64,000 nt of DNA. Origin: Bdellovibrionota bacterium. Lineage in GTDB: Bacteria; Bdellovibrionota; Bdellovibrionia; Bdellovibrionales; Bdellovibrionaceae. Below, piece by piece: positions 7,436 through 16,983 of this stretch. The notes under the pieces were generated by a model. The model was not told where the DNA came from, made no database searches, and saw only the letters and a program-made list of their open reading frames with translations. The number at the start of each line of letters is the position of its first letter. The first letter of the stretch is position 1. Position numbers and translations under genes: made by a program. Location of the stretch: the NCBI GenBank assembly GCA_963170155.1, contig CAUJGP010000032.1, positions 1 to 64,000 of the forward strand. Direction: 5' to 3'.

Positions 7436-8708
7436 GAGATATTCCTTTTACTTTCGAACGACCTTCACGGACATAGAACTCAAACTCATCACGAAACTTA
7501 GTGATGAAACTAATGACTGGCAAAGCTGCGGCATCTGATAAAGCACAAATGGTTTTACCCTTCATCTGATGAGCTACCTTTTCCAATAGCTCAATATCCT
7601 GCAAACGTCCTCGCCCCTCCAGTATGGAATGGACAATTTTATTCAGCCACCCCGTTCCTTCTCGACAGGGGGTACATTGCCCACAGCTCTCATGAGAATA
7701 AAAATGAGTCAGCACTCCTAATAAATCAACCATACATTGAGAATCATCAATAACAATAACCGCACCCGACCCTAACATCGTGCCAAGACCAGCTAAACTC
7801 TCGTAATCAAGATTAGCTTTCAACACTTCATCCGCGGTCAGCACGGGAGCTGAAGACCCCCCAGGAATGACGGCTTTCAATTGACGATCTCCTTTGATGC
7901 CTCCACCAAAATCATAGATCAGATCCTTGAGTGGCGTTCCCAAAGAGACTTCATAATTACCCGGTTTATTCACATTTCCACTCAATGAAAACAGTTTAGT
8001 TCCTGGCGATTTCTCTGTACCAAATTGACGATAAGCCGTTGCCCCATCACGAATAATCGGCACTACGGCAGCCAGAGTTTCTACATTATTTACAATCGTT
8101 GGTTTTTTGAGGTAACCTTGAACCGCAGGAAACGGTGGCTTTAATTTGGGCTGGCCTTTATCACCCTCGAGAGACGAAATCATCCCGGTTTCTTCCCCGC
8201 AGATATAAGCGCCCGCTCCCCAATAAACGTCTAAATCAAAATCAATACCAGTGCCTAAAATATTTTTACCCAATAAACCAACTTCGTAAGCTTCTCCCAA
8301 AGCCGCTTCAATTATCGCAGCAGGTTTCTTATATTCCCCACGAATGTAAATATACCCTTTTTTTGATCCAATGGCGAATCCTGAGATAATCATACCCTCA
8401 ATGAGCTGATGAGGAGCCTGTTCAAAAATAATTCTATCTTTAAAAGTTCCAGGCTCACCTTCATCTCCGTTACACAATAAAAAGCGTGGCTCTCCATTTT
8501 TAGGAAGAAATCCCCATTTCATTCCCGTGGGGAATCCTGCACCACCACGACCACGAAGCCCTGAGTTTTTAACCTCATCAATAATTTGCTGTGGCGGCAT
8601 CTTCAAAGCTTTTTTCAAAGTTTCGTAACCACCCCACTGCTGATATCCTTTAAGAGTTCTATACTCTGGTTTTGAATAATGCTCTGTTAGGAGCTGAACT
8701 TCTTTCAT
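7416..8708 (-). CDS. nuoF: NADH-quinone oxidoreductase subunit F (NADH/FMN-binding)
   Basis: Binds NADH and FMN and carries cluster N3, starting electron flow in complex I. Visible motifs: the FMN/NADH glycine loop G-L-R-G-R-G-G-A-G-F-P-T-G-M-K-W, the second nucleotide loop G-A-G-A-Y-I-C-G-E-E-T and the cluster ligands S-C-G-Q-C-T-P-C-R-E-G with a later conserved Cys (T-I-C-A-L). Length of 430 residues is typical. I choose ATG 8708, whose A is shared with the nuoE TGA stop (TGATG); the GTG one codon upstream is possible. The C-terminus overlaps nuoG by 20 bases. Confidence 0.96.
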   Translation of the reverse strand: MKEVQLLTEHYSKPEYRTLKGYQQWGGYETLKKALKMPPQQIIDEVKNSGLRGRGGAGFPTGMKWGFLPKNGEPRFLLCNGDEGEPGTFKDRIIFEQAPHQLIEGMIISGFAIGSKKGYIYIRGEYKKPAAIIEAALGEAYEVGLLGKNILGTGIDFDLDVYWGAGAYICGEETGMISSLEGDKGQPKLKPPFPAVQGYLKKPTIVNNVETLAAVVPIIRDGATAYRQFGTEKSPGTKLFSLSGNVNKPGNYEVSLGTPLKDLIYDFGGGIKGDRQLKAVIPGGSSAPVLTADEVLKANLDYESLAGLGTMLGSGAVIVIDDSQCMVDLLGVLTHFYSHESCGQCTPCREGTGWLNKIVHSILEGRGRLQDIELLEKVAHQMKGKTICALSDAAALPVISFITKFRDEFEFYVREGRSKVKGISHAKMHH

Positions 8709-9181
8709 CACTTCAAACCTTTCAAAATTTCCACTGCTTTTTCTGGAGTTAAATTCTCATGATAATCTTCATTGATTTGCATCATCGGAGCCATCCCACA
8801 AGCCCCCAAGCACTCCACGCTTGAGACCGTTAATTTTCCATCCAGAGTCATATCATTCAATTTGCAATGAAACGACTCTAGAATATGCTGGGTCAACTCT
8901 CGACTCCCATTAAGAACGCAGGAAATATTATTACAAATTTGAACGTGATACTTTCCAACGTTTTTCTGGTTGAACATCGTATAGAACTTGAACACCTCAT
9001 TAATACGAGACACCGGGATATCCATGACTTGAGATAAGTGATCGATCACTTCACTCGTCACGTGGCCCCCGTTTTCTTTCTGTGCAATATAGAGCGCGGG
9101 GATGACAGCTGATTGTCGACTTTCATAACGTTTCAGTTCCGTTTGAACTTTTTGTAAACCTTCTTCTGATAATTGAAACAT
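8708..9181 (-). CDS. nuoE: NADH-quinone oxidoreductase subunit E
   Basis: A 157-residue thioredoxin-like [2Fe-2S] subunit (cluster N1a) of the NADH-dehydrogenase module. The ligands are seen as C-x4-C (C-N-N-I-S-C) and C-x3-C (C-L-G-A-C-G), as usual for NuoE. The N-terminal helical bundle with A-L-Y-I-A-Q-K-E-N-G-G is conserved. AAGAGG lies seven bases before the ATG. It sits between nuoCD and nuoF in one operon. Confidence 0.95.
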   Translation of the reverse strand: MFQLSEEGLQKVQTELKRYESRQSAVIPALYIAQKENGGHVTSEVIDHLSQVMDIPVSRINEVFKFYTMFNQKNVGKYHVQICNNISCVLNGSRELTQHILESFHCKLNDMTLDGKLTVSSVECLGACGMAPMMQINEDYHENLTPEKAVEILKGLK

Positions 9182-9214
9182 GCTTTCCTCTTTTTAAATC
9201 TCTTCATCCAGAAC

Positions 9215-10903
9215 TTAACGATCTAATTCTCCAGCAATAACATTCATACTGGCGACAGTCGCAATGGCATCGGCAATCAAACTTCCTTTTACAATACTAG
9301 GAAAAGATTGATAGATAGCAAAACAAGGAGGACGGACTTTTAATCGATAAGGATTCGCAGATCCATCGGAAATGAGGTAAAAACCCAGTTCGCCATTCGC
9401 TGCTTCTGTAGCATCATAAACTTCTCCCACTGGAGGTCGAATGCCCTTCATAATAAGCATGAAATGATTCATAAGACCTTCAATGTTACCATAAACATCA
9501 CTTTTTTCAGGAAGCACGATATGCTTATCTCGGATAGTATAATCACCTTCAGGAACGTTTTTCGCAACTTGCTCAATAATCCGTATCGATTGCCTCATTT
9601 CTTCAATGCGCACGAGATAACGATCAAAAATATCTCCATTGGCTCCAATAGGAATATCAAAATCCAACTGATCATAGCCGTAGTAAGGCTGCGCTTTACG
9701 CAGATCAAGTCCCACCCCAGAAGCTCTTAAAAGAGGACCCGTGTAACCCCATTCAATGGCCTCCTCTTTAGAAACCGGACAAACCCCTTCCGTTCGTTGT
9801 CGGAAAATCTTATTCCCAATCATCAGCTTATCAATCTCATTGATTTCAGCAGTCATTCGCTTGCAAAAAGCAAGAACCTCTTTAAACCAACCCGCAGGAG
9901 CATCCTGAGCCATTCCTCCCACTCGAGTGAGAGAAACTGTCAAACGAGCTCCGCACAATCGCTCAAAAAGAGTGTAAACTTGCTCACGGTAGGTAAAAAG
10001 GTGGAAAAAACTAGTTAAAGCACCAAGATCCACACCACCAGTACCAACAGCGATAATATGATCAATGATTCGCGATAATTCGCACAGAACCACACGCATG
10101 GCTTGAGCACGAGGAGGAACCTCTACACCCAATAACCTTTCGACTGCTTTGCAGTAACCCACATTATTCATGGGAGCGGAACAGTAGTTAAGACGATCTG
10201 TATAAGGAATTACTTGATTATAAGGATGAGTTTCAGCCATTTTTTCAAAACAACGGTGAAGATAACCAATATCCACTCCCGCTCGAACAATGGTTTCACC
10301 ATCCAACTCTGCCATCACTCGTAAAGTTCCATGCATCGCTGGGTGAGAAGGGCCAATATTAATGGGAACATATTTGCTATTCAAAACAGCCCCATCCTCA
10401 TCATTGGTATTATCAAAACGAATGGGCAACACCTCTGTACTGTGTTGCTGTAAATCAGCATCATAGTCTTTACGTAGAGGATGCCCCCTGAACTGATGAT
10501 GGGTTAAAAGCCTTCTTAGGTTGGGATGACCACGAAAAATAATTCCAAACATATCATAGGCTTCACGCTCAAACCAATCAGCACCTTTCCACAAGTGGAT
10601 TGCTGTCTCAATCTCATCGCCTTCCGCTAAAGGAACTTTAATCCGAAGTCGGGTGTTATCTTTAGATGAAAATAAGTGATAAACAACGTCAAATCGTTTT
10701 TCACGGGCCGGATAATCAACACCGCAAATATCCATGAGGAAATCAAAGTAGCCCCTTCTTTTTAAAATCGATAAAATGGGGATAATTTCTTCTCGTCCCG
10801 CTATCAATACGCAATCTCCAAACGCTTCATAAAAATCAGCCTTTGAAAAAGGAGCAATATCCATTTTAATGGATTCTATTTTATTTGTGATTGATTCGTT
10901 CAT
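9215..10903 (-). CDS. nuoCD: NADH-quinone oxidoreductase, fused subunits C and D
   Basis: A natural fusion of the NuoC (30-kDa) domain, about residues 1-160, and the NuoD (49-kDa) domain, about 175-562. NuoC shows [12 protein letters not shown] and G-H-P-x-L-R-R-L-L. NuoD shows [11 protein letters not shown] and the quinone-cavity region Y-C-S-A-P-M-N-N. It forms part of the quinone-binding connection to the membrane arm. Such fusion is best known from gamma-proteobacteria. I start at ATG 10903, which overlaps the nuoB stop as ATGA; the frame is open 14 codons further up but without a site or coupling logic. Confidence 0.95.
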   Translation of the reverse strand: MNESITNKIESIKMDIAPFSKADFYEAFGDCVLIAGREEIIPILSILKRRGYFDFLMDICGVDYPAREKRFDVVYHLFSSKDNTRLRIKVPLAEGDEIETAIHLWKGADWFEREAYDMFGIIFRGHPNLRRLLTHHQFRGHPLRKDYDADLQQHSTEVLPIRFDNTNDEDGAVLNSKYVPINIGPSHPAMHGTLRVMAELDGETIVRAGVDIGYLHRCFEKMAETHPYNQVIPYTDRLNYCSAPMNNVGYCKAVERLLGVEVPPRAQAMRVVLCELSRIIDHIIAVGTGGVDLGALTSFFHLFTYREQVYTLFERLCGARLTVSLTRVGGMAQDAPAGWFKEVLAFCKRMTAEINEIDKLMIGNKIFRQRTEGVCPVSKEEAIEWGYTGPLLRASGVGLDLRKAQPYYGYDQLDFDIPIGANGDIFDRYLVRIEEMRQSIRIIEQVAKNVPEGDYTIRDKHIVLPEKSDVYGNIEGLMNHFMLIMKGIRPPVGEVYDATEAANGELGFYLISDGSANPYRLKVRPPCFAIYQSFPSIVKGSLIADAIATVASMNVIAGELDR

Positions 10904-11487
10904 GTTGTCACCATTCCTGCGGGCGCCTTCCATTGGTCTCTCCACGGACGTGGTTGATGTGTTCCAATCATTCTCTGAAGAGTCATAATTCCATCTAATA
11001 CGGCCTCAGGAGTTGGAGGACAGCCAGGTACATAAACATCGACAGGAATCACTTTATCACATCCTTGAAGAACATGATAAGCCCGATAAAATCCTCCTGA
11101 ACTCGCACACGCTCCCATCGCAAGAACATATTTGGGCTCTAACATCTGTTGATAAATGCGAACAAGAACAGGAGCCATTTTTTCAGTGATCGTTCCTGCC
11201 ACCAAAAGGAGGTCAGCCTGGCGTGGAGAAAACCGAACCACTTCAGCCCCAAACCGAGCTAAGTCGTAGCGAGGTCCCATGACAGACATTAACTCAATTC
11301 CACAGCAGGCCGTTCCGTAAGGAAGAGGCCATAACGCATTTTTTCTTCCCCACGCCACAAGGTCTTCCAATCGTGTTGTTAATGCAAACGATCGTGAAAG
11401 ATCTTCTGCCGATTGGTCCCCCAAAACCCTATTCGTCGGATTTTGGGATTGATTTTGGACGAGAGTCCCTGATTGAGCTTCTGGCAT
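10900..11487 (-). CDS. nuoB: NADH-quinone oxidoreductase subunit B
   Basis: Carries cluster N2, the last centre before quinone. The motifs [17 protein letters not shown] and V-P-G-C-P-P-T-P-E supply the four Cys ligands. Length of 195 residues is normal, with a somewhat long N-terminus (about 35 residues before the conserved core). GAGGAG lies before the ATG. It is the first gene of the cluster; nuoA, which usually precedes it, is absent. Confidence 0.96.
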   Translation of the reverse strand: MPEAQSGTLVQNQSQNPTNRVLGDQSAEDLSRSFALTTRLEDLVAWGRKNALWPLPYGTACCGIELMSVMGPRYDLARFGAEVVRFSPRQADLLLVAGTITEKMAPVLVRIYQQMLEPKYVLAMGACASSGGFYRAYHVLQGCDKVIPVDVYVPGCPPTPEAVLDGIMTLQRMIGTHQPRPWRDQWKAPAGMVTT

Positions 11488-11867
11488 AAACTCCTCGAGT
11501 AAACATGTTTAGTATTGAATAACCCATGAAAAGTAACAATGGATTAGAATCTTGTCATCGTATTCCCCGGCTTCAGAAACAGAGTGTTATAAAATGTATT
11601 AATATCAATCAAACTCTTTTTTTATTTGAATCTCAGAATTATTGCACCCACAATCCTCAGCAATTGGTGAACCTACGGAGTGGGAATCTTGTTTCATCAA
11701 TACAAATAACAATGATGCCAATGGAGGGTGGAGCTATTTTAATCCCATGTTGAGTCTGTTTTTTCAAAAGACCAATAGGCATGACGTCAATGAGGACTTT
11801 TTGACAAAAGCGAACAAAATATGAGTCTAAAAAGCTCTCTCTATCAGCATTCACAGGGGGGAATTTT
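11488..11867. other. divergent intergenic region between nuoB and the subtilase gene
   Basis: These 380 bases must hold the start regions of the nuo operon (minus) and the protease gene (plus). Small frames here have no sites and look random. I see no convincing promoter pair; a TGACGTCA palindrome at about 11783-11790 is the only symmetric site noticed. Confidence 0.4.
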
Positions 11868-13364
11868 ATGACCAAACAAATCCTAGGCTCGATTGCTCTA
11901 GCCTTAACTTGCTTAACAGCCCATCATGCTGTTGCCAAAGCGCCTGACACTTCTAAAGAATACTTAGTGAAACTGGCTCCAGGAGCCGTGAATCACTTTT
12001 CAACTTTTTCTTCGCTTGCACGAACTGCAGGCAAAGCAGAGATCTTAGTGGGAGATTGGGTAAAAATCACTGATACACAGGGAAACCTAAATGTTCATAC
12101 TCTCACCACCAACAATCCTGCCGTTGTTTACGTTCAACCCAATTATAGAATTAAACTCCTTGAGAACTATCAAACTCAAGACCAAGCTGTCTTAAAAGCA
12201 ATTTCATCTCACCTTTCACAAGCTCCACAAACAACTCACATTGCGGATAACCCTGCCATCCCTGCAGCTCCTGAGCAGAGCCAAGGTGAAGACCCGCTCT
12301 TTAACAAGCAATGGGGTATGATTGATAACCATGTTAAAGAAGCATGGGAACTTGCAAACACAAAACTTCTCGAAGCAAAACCCATGGTTGTTGCCGTTCT
12401 TGATACTGGAGTTGACTATACTCACGAAGATTTACTTCCCAATATGTGGAGAAATCCCGGTGAAACAGGTTTGGATGCAGAAGGCCGCAACAAAGAAACA
12501 AATGGCATTGACGATGACCAAAATGGATATATCGATGACGTAGTAGGTTGGGATTTTGTGTCTAATGATAACAAGCCTTATGATCTTGCCGTAGCCCCTC
12601 TTGAACTCTTAAAAGGTGGTGGCAATCCGGGCCATGGAACTCATTGTGCTGGAAACGTAGCCGCTGCGGCTAACAACGGAAAAGGTATTGTTGGTGTTGC
12701 TCCTAACGCTAAAATCATGGCTCTGCGGTTTATTAGCGAAAAAGGAGTTGGAACAACCTCTGATGTTCTCAAAGCTATTAAGTATGCTGTAGACAATGGA
12801 GCTCTAATCACCTCTAATTCTTGGGGTTCTGAGGGAGAAGATCCTGCCGACCAAGAGTCAAACCAAGCTCTTCGAGAAATGATTCAGTATGCAGAAAGCA
12901 AGGGAACACTTTTTATCGCTGCTGCAGGCAATGGTCACCAAGGTGTTGGTTATAACAATGATTCTGATCCTAACCCTGCCTATCCTGCCAGCTATCCTTA
13001 CGAAAGCATTATTAGTGTGGCCGCCATTAACAGCAATGGACAATTGGGTAGTTTTTCCAATTGGGGTAAAAATAGCGTCGATGTAGCAGCTCCTGGTGTT
13101 AAAGTTTTTTCCACTACGGTTGAAGGCAAATATTCTGACACTGTTATTGATTTCTTGGGAATCGTAGCTCATTGGGATGGAACTTCCATGGCGGCTCCCC
13201 ACGTGGCTGGTGCTGCCGCTCTTTACTGGGCTCATCATCCAGAGAAGTCTTGGCAAGAAGTTAAAGCTGCGATCCTTCAAAGCGTAACTCAAACTCCAGC
13301 GTTGCAAAATAAGACTTCAGCAGGCGGCAAGCTCAACGTCTTGGGCCTCATGCAACAACCCTAA
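11868..13364 (+). CDS. secreted subtilisin-family serine protease
   Basis: A 498-residue preproprotein. It has a Sec signal peptide (about 1-23, ending A-V-A-K-A), a short I9-type inhibitory propeptide (about 28-100) and a peptidase S8 domain (about 140-498). The triad is visible: Asp179 in V-L-D-T-G-V-D, His256 in G-H-G-T-H-C-A-G and Ser440 in G-T-S-M-A-A-P-H-V-A-G. The oxyanion Asn is in A-A-A-G-N-G. There is no C-terminal domain, so the enzyme is probably released to the periplasm or outside. A very strong GGGGGGA site precedes the ATG. A strong hairpin follows, so it is likely monocistronic. In predatory bacteria such proteases are abundant; a role in digestion is inference. Confidence 0.93.
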   Translation: MTKQILGSIALALTCLTAHHAVAKAPDTSKEYLVKLAPGAVNHFSTFSSLARTAGKAEILVGDWVKITDTQGNLNVHTLTTNNPAVVYVQPNYRIKLLENYQTQDQAVLKAISSHLSQAPQTTHIADNPAIPAAPEQSQGEDPLFNKQWGMIDNHVKEAWELANTKLLEAKPMVVAVLDTGVDYTHEDLLPNMWRNPGETGLDAEGRNKETNGIDDDQNGYIDDVVGWDFVSNDNKPYDLAVAPLELLKGGGNPGHGTHCAGNVAAAANNGKGIVGVAPNAKIMALRFISEKGVGTTSDVLKAIKYAVDNGALITSNSWGSEGEDPADQESNQALREMIQYAESKGTLFIAAAGNGHQGVGYNNDSDPNPAYPASYPYESIISVAAINSNGQLGSFSNWGKNSVDVAAPGVKVFSTTVEGKYSDTVIDFLGIVAHWDGTSMAAPHVAGAAALYWAHHPEKSWQEVKAAILQSVTQTPALQNKTSAGGKLNVLGLMQQP

Positions 13365-13384
13365 AGACTAAAATCCATAAAGAA

Positions 13385-13420
13385 TGCAAAAGGAGGAGAG
13401 CAAAGTCTCCTCCTTTTGCA
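13385..13420 (+). terminator. strong hairpin terminator after the subtilase gene
   Basis: A perfect 15-bp stem (13385-13399 with 13406-13420) and six-base loop lie 21 bases past the stop. The arms are A-rich on the 5' side and T-rich on the 3' side (CCTTTTGCA), so the pairing contains its own T-tract. Confidence 0.75.
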
Positions 13421-13592
13421 CAATTAATTTCGACCTCTAATTTCGCCCGCTCTACGTTATAAGATGACCTTTCGTTAGTCTGTTATTCCCAAACCAATAA
13501 TAAGCGTAAATTCAATTCTGCCTTGCCCATCCCAGACCAAAGCCTTATCTGTCTTAAGTTTTCGCGATAAATACCGATAAGAACTTATAAAA

Positions 13593-14693
13593 ATGAGCTC
13601 AAATAAAAGAAAAAACAAAATTCAAAAAAAGGTGGAAGCATCCATTCTTAACGCTGTTACTAAATTTAAGAGCGATGACAGCTTATTAAATCCCTATGAA
13701 AAATCAATAAATGCAGAAATAGAGTCCATAATTATTGGAGATCACTCCGCTCAAATGCTTTGGGACCAAGCAAAGAAGGGCGCTCCCCCTCCTCCTTTTC
13801 TTGCTGAACCAGCAAAAGAACCTTCTGAAACAACCTCAGACCACAAGCAGATATTGACTTCTGAGCAACCAAAAGAAGAGGGAAAAGAAGCTTTATCCAT
13901 AAACCCTCAAAACGAATCGAATATCCCTAACAACTCTCCACCACAAGAGGATATAGATCTCCAACCAAGAGCTGACAATGCCGACCTCAAGACAATCGCT
14001 CTGGACTTTCAAGCCAATAAAAACCCTTTGGCTCATCAAGCTTACCATCCTACTGCTACTAATGAACTTCTAACAAAACAAACCCCTTACAATTTACTTC
14101 AATATAAATTGTTTGAAGGGGAACATCTCAAAATTGCTCAAAAAAAGATTGAAGAATTAGAAAACAATTTAGAAAAATTACGTATTGAAAATGAACGCCT
14201 CGCAACTGCAAGTGAGCTTTTTCAAAAGCGAGCGGAAGAAGCCACTCTTTCTAAACAAGAAATTGAAAAAAAACTACACTTCAACGAGGAAAGATTTTCA
14301 GAGGAGCGAGAAACCTTAAAAAACCATATTGAGCATAGAGATCAAACGATTAAAGAATTAAAAGATAAAGCCGAACATTTGGATGCTAGACTAACGGCGG
14401 ACATTCGCAAATCAAGAAGCAAGGAACGAGAACTGGAAAATCGCCTAGAACTCATCCGATTAGAAAAAATCTCCTTGGTGGGATCTAAAGACGATATTAT
14501 CTTAGATTTAAAGCGCCAGGTTGATCAGTTAAATCATGAACTTGGAAATTACCGCAGGAAAACAGCACAAATGAATCAAGCATTGGAAGCCAACCAAGAA
14601 CAATTTCGACGAACAGTGAGAGCTCTTCGTCTCGCTTTAACAAATCTTGAAGTCAACGATCCTATCGGAGGCCAGATCAAGAAGGCGGAGTAA
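13593..14693 (+). CDS. coiled-coil protein of unknown function
   Basis: A 366-residue cytoplasmic protein. The N-terminal 75 residues are basic then mixed. A Pro/Glu/Ser-rich, probably disordered linker follows (about 75-165, with G-A-P-P-P-P-F). A long heptad-repeat coiled coil spans about 180-345, ending in L-E-V-N-D-P-I-G-G-Q. No signal peptide or membrane segment is seen. It ends three bases before the metallophosphoesterase gene, whose ribosome-binding site lies inside this gene's last codons, so the two are probably co-translated partners. The architecture (disordered arm plus coiled coil) suggests a scaffold or polar/cell-cycle protein, but no family is recognised. Confidence 0.75.
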   Translation: MSSNKRKNKIQKKVEASILNAVTKFKSDDSLLNPYEKSINAEIESIIIGDHSAQMLWDQAKKGAPPPPFLAEPAKEPSETTSDHKQILTSEQPKEEGKEALSINPQNESNIPNNSPPQEDIDLQPRADNADLKTIALDFQANKNPLAHQAYHPTATNELLTKQTPYNLLQYKLFEGEHLKIAQKKIEELENNLEKLRIENERLATASELFQKRAEEATLSKQEIEKKLHFNEERFSEERETLKNHIEHRDQTIKELKDKAEHLDARLTADIRKSRSKERELENRLELIRLEKISLVGSKDDIILDLKRQVDQLNHELGNYRRKTAQMNQALEANQEQFRRTVRALRLALTNLEVNDPIGGQIKKAE

Positions 14694-14696
14694 ATT

Positions 14697-15836
14697 GTGC
14701 TCAATGGTTCAGAAACTCAAAATAATCCTACGGCCCCTAAGCCACCTGATCGCCCCGTCAAAAAAATCAAATTAGTGATCAGTGACCTTCATTTAGGGAA
14801 AGGTAAGTTTCTTCCCAGTGGGGGGATTAACTCCCTTGAGGAATTCCAGTATGGCGAAAAACTCGTCGAATTTATTAACTACTATTCCTCTGGCCAATAT
14901 AAAAATTATGAAGTGGAAATTATCATTAATGGCGATTTTCTTAATTTTCTCCAAGTGGATTATAAAGGTCATTTTTTAAAGGTCATCACCGAGGATATCG
15001 CCATTGAAGTTCTCAAATCCATTATCAACGGTCATCCCAATGTCTTTAAAGCCATGAGAGATTTCGCCATTAACCCCAAACACACAATTACTTACATCGC
15101 TGGCAATCATGATCAATCCATGCTTTGGCCTGGGACTCGAGCCTTTTTAGATGAAGTGATCGGCACTCCTATCCGTTATAAAAATATTGTTTATTTTTTT
15201 GATGGTGTTCACATTGAACATGGGCACATGCATGAACCAGCGAACCGCCTCGACCCTAAAAGATTTTTTTTAAAAAAAGATATCCCAGAGCCCATTTTGA
15301 ATCTTCCCTTCGGTTCTCACTTCTTTGTCGATTTTGTTTTAAAGGTAAAAGAAAAGTTTCCTTACATTGATAAAATAAGACCCTTTCCTAAAATGATTCG
15401 CTGGATGCTTATCAATGAAACAAAATTTGGCGTACTCACTTTATGGCGGCTTTTTTCATATTTTATGAAAGAAATTTTTACGAAAACCTCACGCCAACGA
15501 TGGTCCATCCGCACCTTGATAAAAGTTGCCCTGGAAAATGCTGTTTTTGGTAGCTTGGAGGACTCCGCAAAAAATATTTTAGAAGATACTCGCGTTCACA
15601 CAACAATCTTCGGACATACTCATGTTTATTGGTACAAACAATGGGCTAATGGGAAAGAATATTTCAATACAGGAACCTGGACTGAAGTCACCTCACTCGA
15701 TATTGAATCTCTGGGAAAAATTACGAAACTGACTTATGTGCTGTTAGAGTATCCAGAAGATGGTGGCCGCCCCCATGGACGCCTTAAAGAATGGAAAGGT
15801 TTTTTCAGAATTGAAGAAGATGTGGGAACACCTTAA
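14697..15836 (+). CDS. calcineurin-like metallophosphoesterase
   Basis: A 379-residue phosphoesterase. All dimetal motifs are present: D-L-H (30-32), G-D (79-80, I-I-I-N-G-D-F), G-N-H-D (136-139), an H-G-H (175-177) and a later G-H-T-H (about 306). The pattern is closest to LpxH/UDP-2,3-diacylglucosamine-hydrolase-like and related phosphoesterases, but it is about 130 residues longer than LpxH because of a large insert around residues 190-290. That insert has aromatic and basic segments that might touch the membrane. Starts at GTG 14697 with GGAG eight bases upstream, inside the preceding gene's end. The substrate is unknown; nucleotide, lipid or protein phosphate are all possible. Confidence 0.85.
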   Translation: MLNGSETQNNPTAPKPPDRPVKKIKLVISDLHLGKGKFLPSGGINSLEEFQYGEKLVEFINYYSSGQYKNYEVEIIINGDFLNFLQVDYKGHFLKVITEDIAIEVLKSIINGHPNVFKAMRDFAINPKHTITYIAGNHDQSMLWPGTRAFLDEVIGTPIRYKNIVYFFDGVHIEHGHMHEPANRLDPKRFFLKKDIPEPILNLPFGSHFFVDFVLKVKEKFPYIDKIRPFPKMIRWMLINETKFGVLTLWRLFSYFMKEIFTKTSRQRWSIRTLIKVALENAVFGSLEDSAKNILEDTRVHTTIFGHTHVYWYKQWANGKEYFNTGTWTEVTSLDIESLGKITKLTYVLLEYPEDGGRPHGRLKEWKGFFRIEEDVGTP

Positions 15837-15914
15837 TTTTTTTTAACCAAGTTAAAAGTCAGGTCATGAAATGGAAAAGTTGTCTCTTATTTTTGAAGGT
15901 GTTAGCATAATCAG

Positions 15915-16862
15915 ATGAGCCACAATCAGTCCGATGACAGTGTTGATAATAATGAATATGAGACCGAAAAAACGGTCCTTTCTTCTGATACATTTCAAGG
16001 ACGCGTTCTTAGCGCTGAAAACACACCTCCTAGCTTAGTGGTACTAGTTGGCCCTCCCGGCTATCCCGGTAAACAATGGCATCTCACACAGGCTGAAACC
16101 ATTGTGGGAAGATCCATTGAATGCGCTATCTTTATTGACGACAGAAGCCTGAGTCGCAATCACTGCCGATTTATGCTGATGGGAGTGGATGTTTCCGTCG
16201 TGGACATGGGCTCCACCAACAAAACAATCGTTAATGGAATGACCCTTCCCCCCCTTTCACCTCATCGTTTGAAAACCAACGATCAAATTAAAACAGGGAA
16301 CGTCGTCTTTAAATACTTAGAGCGTGGAAGCTTAGAAGCCATGTCAACGCAAGAAGTACAAGAGCGCGTCTCTAAAGACCCACTCACTGGAGCTTACACC
16401 AAGGGAGAACTTCTGCAAAGAGCCCCTGAAATCATGAAAAGGGCCGAAACACTTGGAGAACCACTCTCTCTGATCGTCTTTGACATTGATTTCTTTAAAA
16501 AAATCAATGATTCCTTTGGGCACCCTGGTGGCGATTATGTTCTTAAAGAACTCGGACACGTTGTTGGAACTAAATTAGTTCGATCCCAAGATTATTTCGC
16601 ACGTTTTGGAGGAGAAGAGTTTGTTATCTTACTTCTGGGCAGCAACTCTCGCCAAGCCATGGATGTCGCCGAAAGAATTCGAACGACAGTGCAAAGCCAC
16701 CAATTTACTTACGACAACGCTCAAATCCCTGTCACTATTTCCCTTGGGGTTGCCGAAAAGCTGCCTCATGAAAAAAACTGGGATGTTCTTTTTGAAAGAG
16801 CGGATAAAGCCCTCTATCAATCTAAAAAGACAGGGCGGAATAAAGTTTCTCTGTCTCCTTAA
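15915..16862 (+). CDS. FHA-GGDEF diguanylate cyclase, DgcB-like
   Basis: A 315-residue signalling protein. A short Thr-containing tail (T17, T20, T26) precedes an FHA phosphothreonine-binding domain (about 40-135; G65-R66, S80-x2-H83 and S-T-N102 visible) and a GGDEF domain (about 152-313). The active-site motif is G-G-E-E-F (232-236), and an R-x-x-D inhibitory I-site (223-226) lies five residues before it, so it should make c-di-GMP with product inhibition. The architecture matches Bdellovibrio DgcB, whose FHA domain was reported to read its own phosphorylated N-terminal tail; orthology here is inferred from layout. A Ser/Thr kinase is encoded at 39200. Confidence 0.93.
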   Translation: MSHNQSDDSVDNNEYETEKTVLSSDTFQGRVLSAENTPPSLVVLVGPPGYPGKQWHLTQAETIVGRSIECAIFIDDRSLSRNHCRFMLMGVDVSVVDMGSTNKTIVNGMTLPPLSPHRLKTNDQIKTGNVVFKYLERGSLEAMSTQEVQERVSKDPLTGAYTKGELLQRAPEIMKRAETLGEPLSLIVFDIDFFKKINDSFGHPGGDYVLKELGHVVGTKLVRSQDYFARFGGEEFVILLLGSNSRQAMDVAERIRTTVQSHQFTYDNAQIPVTISLGVAEKLPHEKNWDVLFERADKALYQSKKTGRNKVSLSP

Positions 16863-16983
16863 AACCTTGAAAATAACCTTCGTCGTTTTCAACGACCCTT
16901 TGAAAAAACAGAGTCTTCATTAGCAATGATCGTATTGATTTTTACTTTGACAATGGAAATGAAAAAAATAGGTACTTATTCTT

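Noticed and set aside
11526-11824. Small frames between nuoB and the subtilase gene
   Set aside because: No sites, mutually overlapping on both strands, composition like non-coding DNA.
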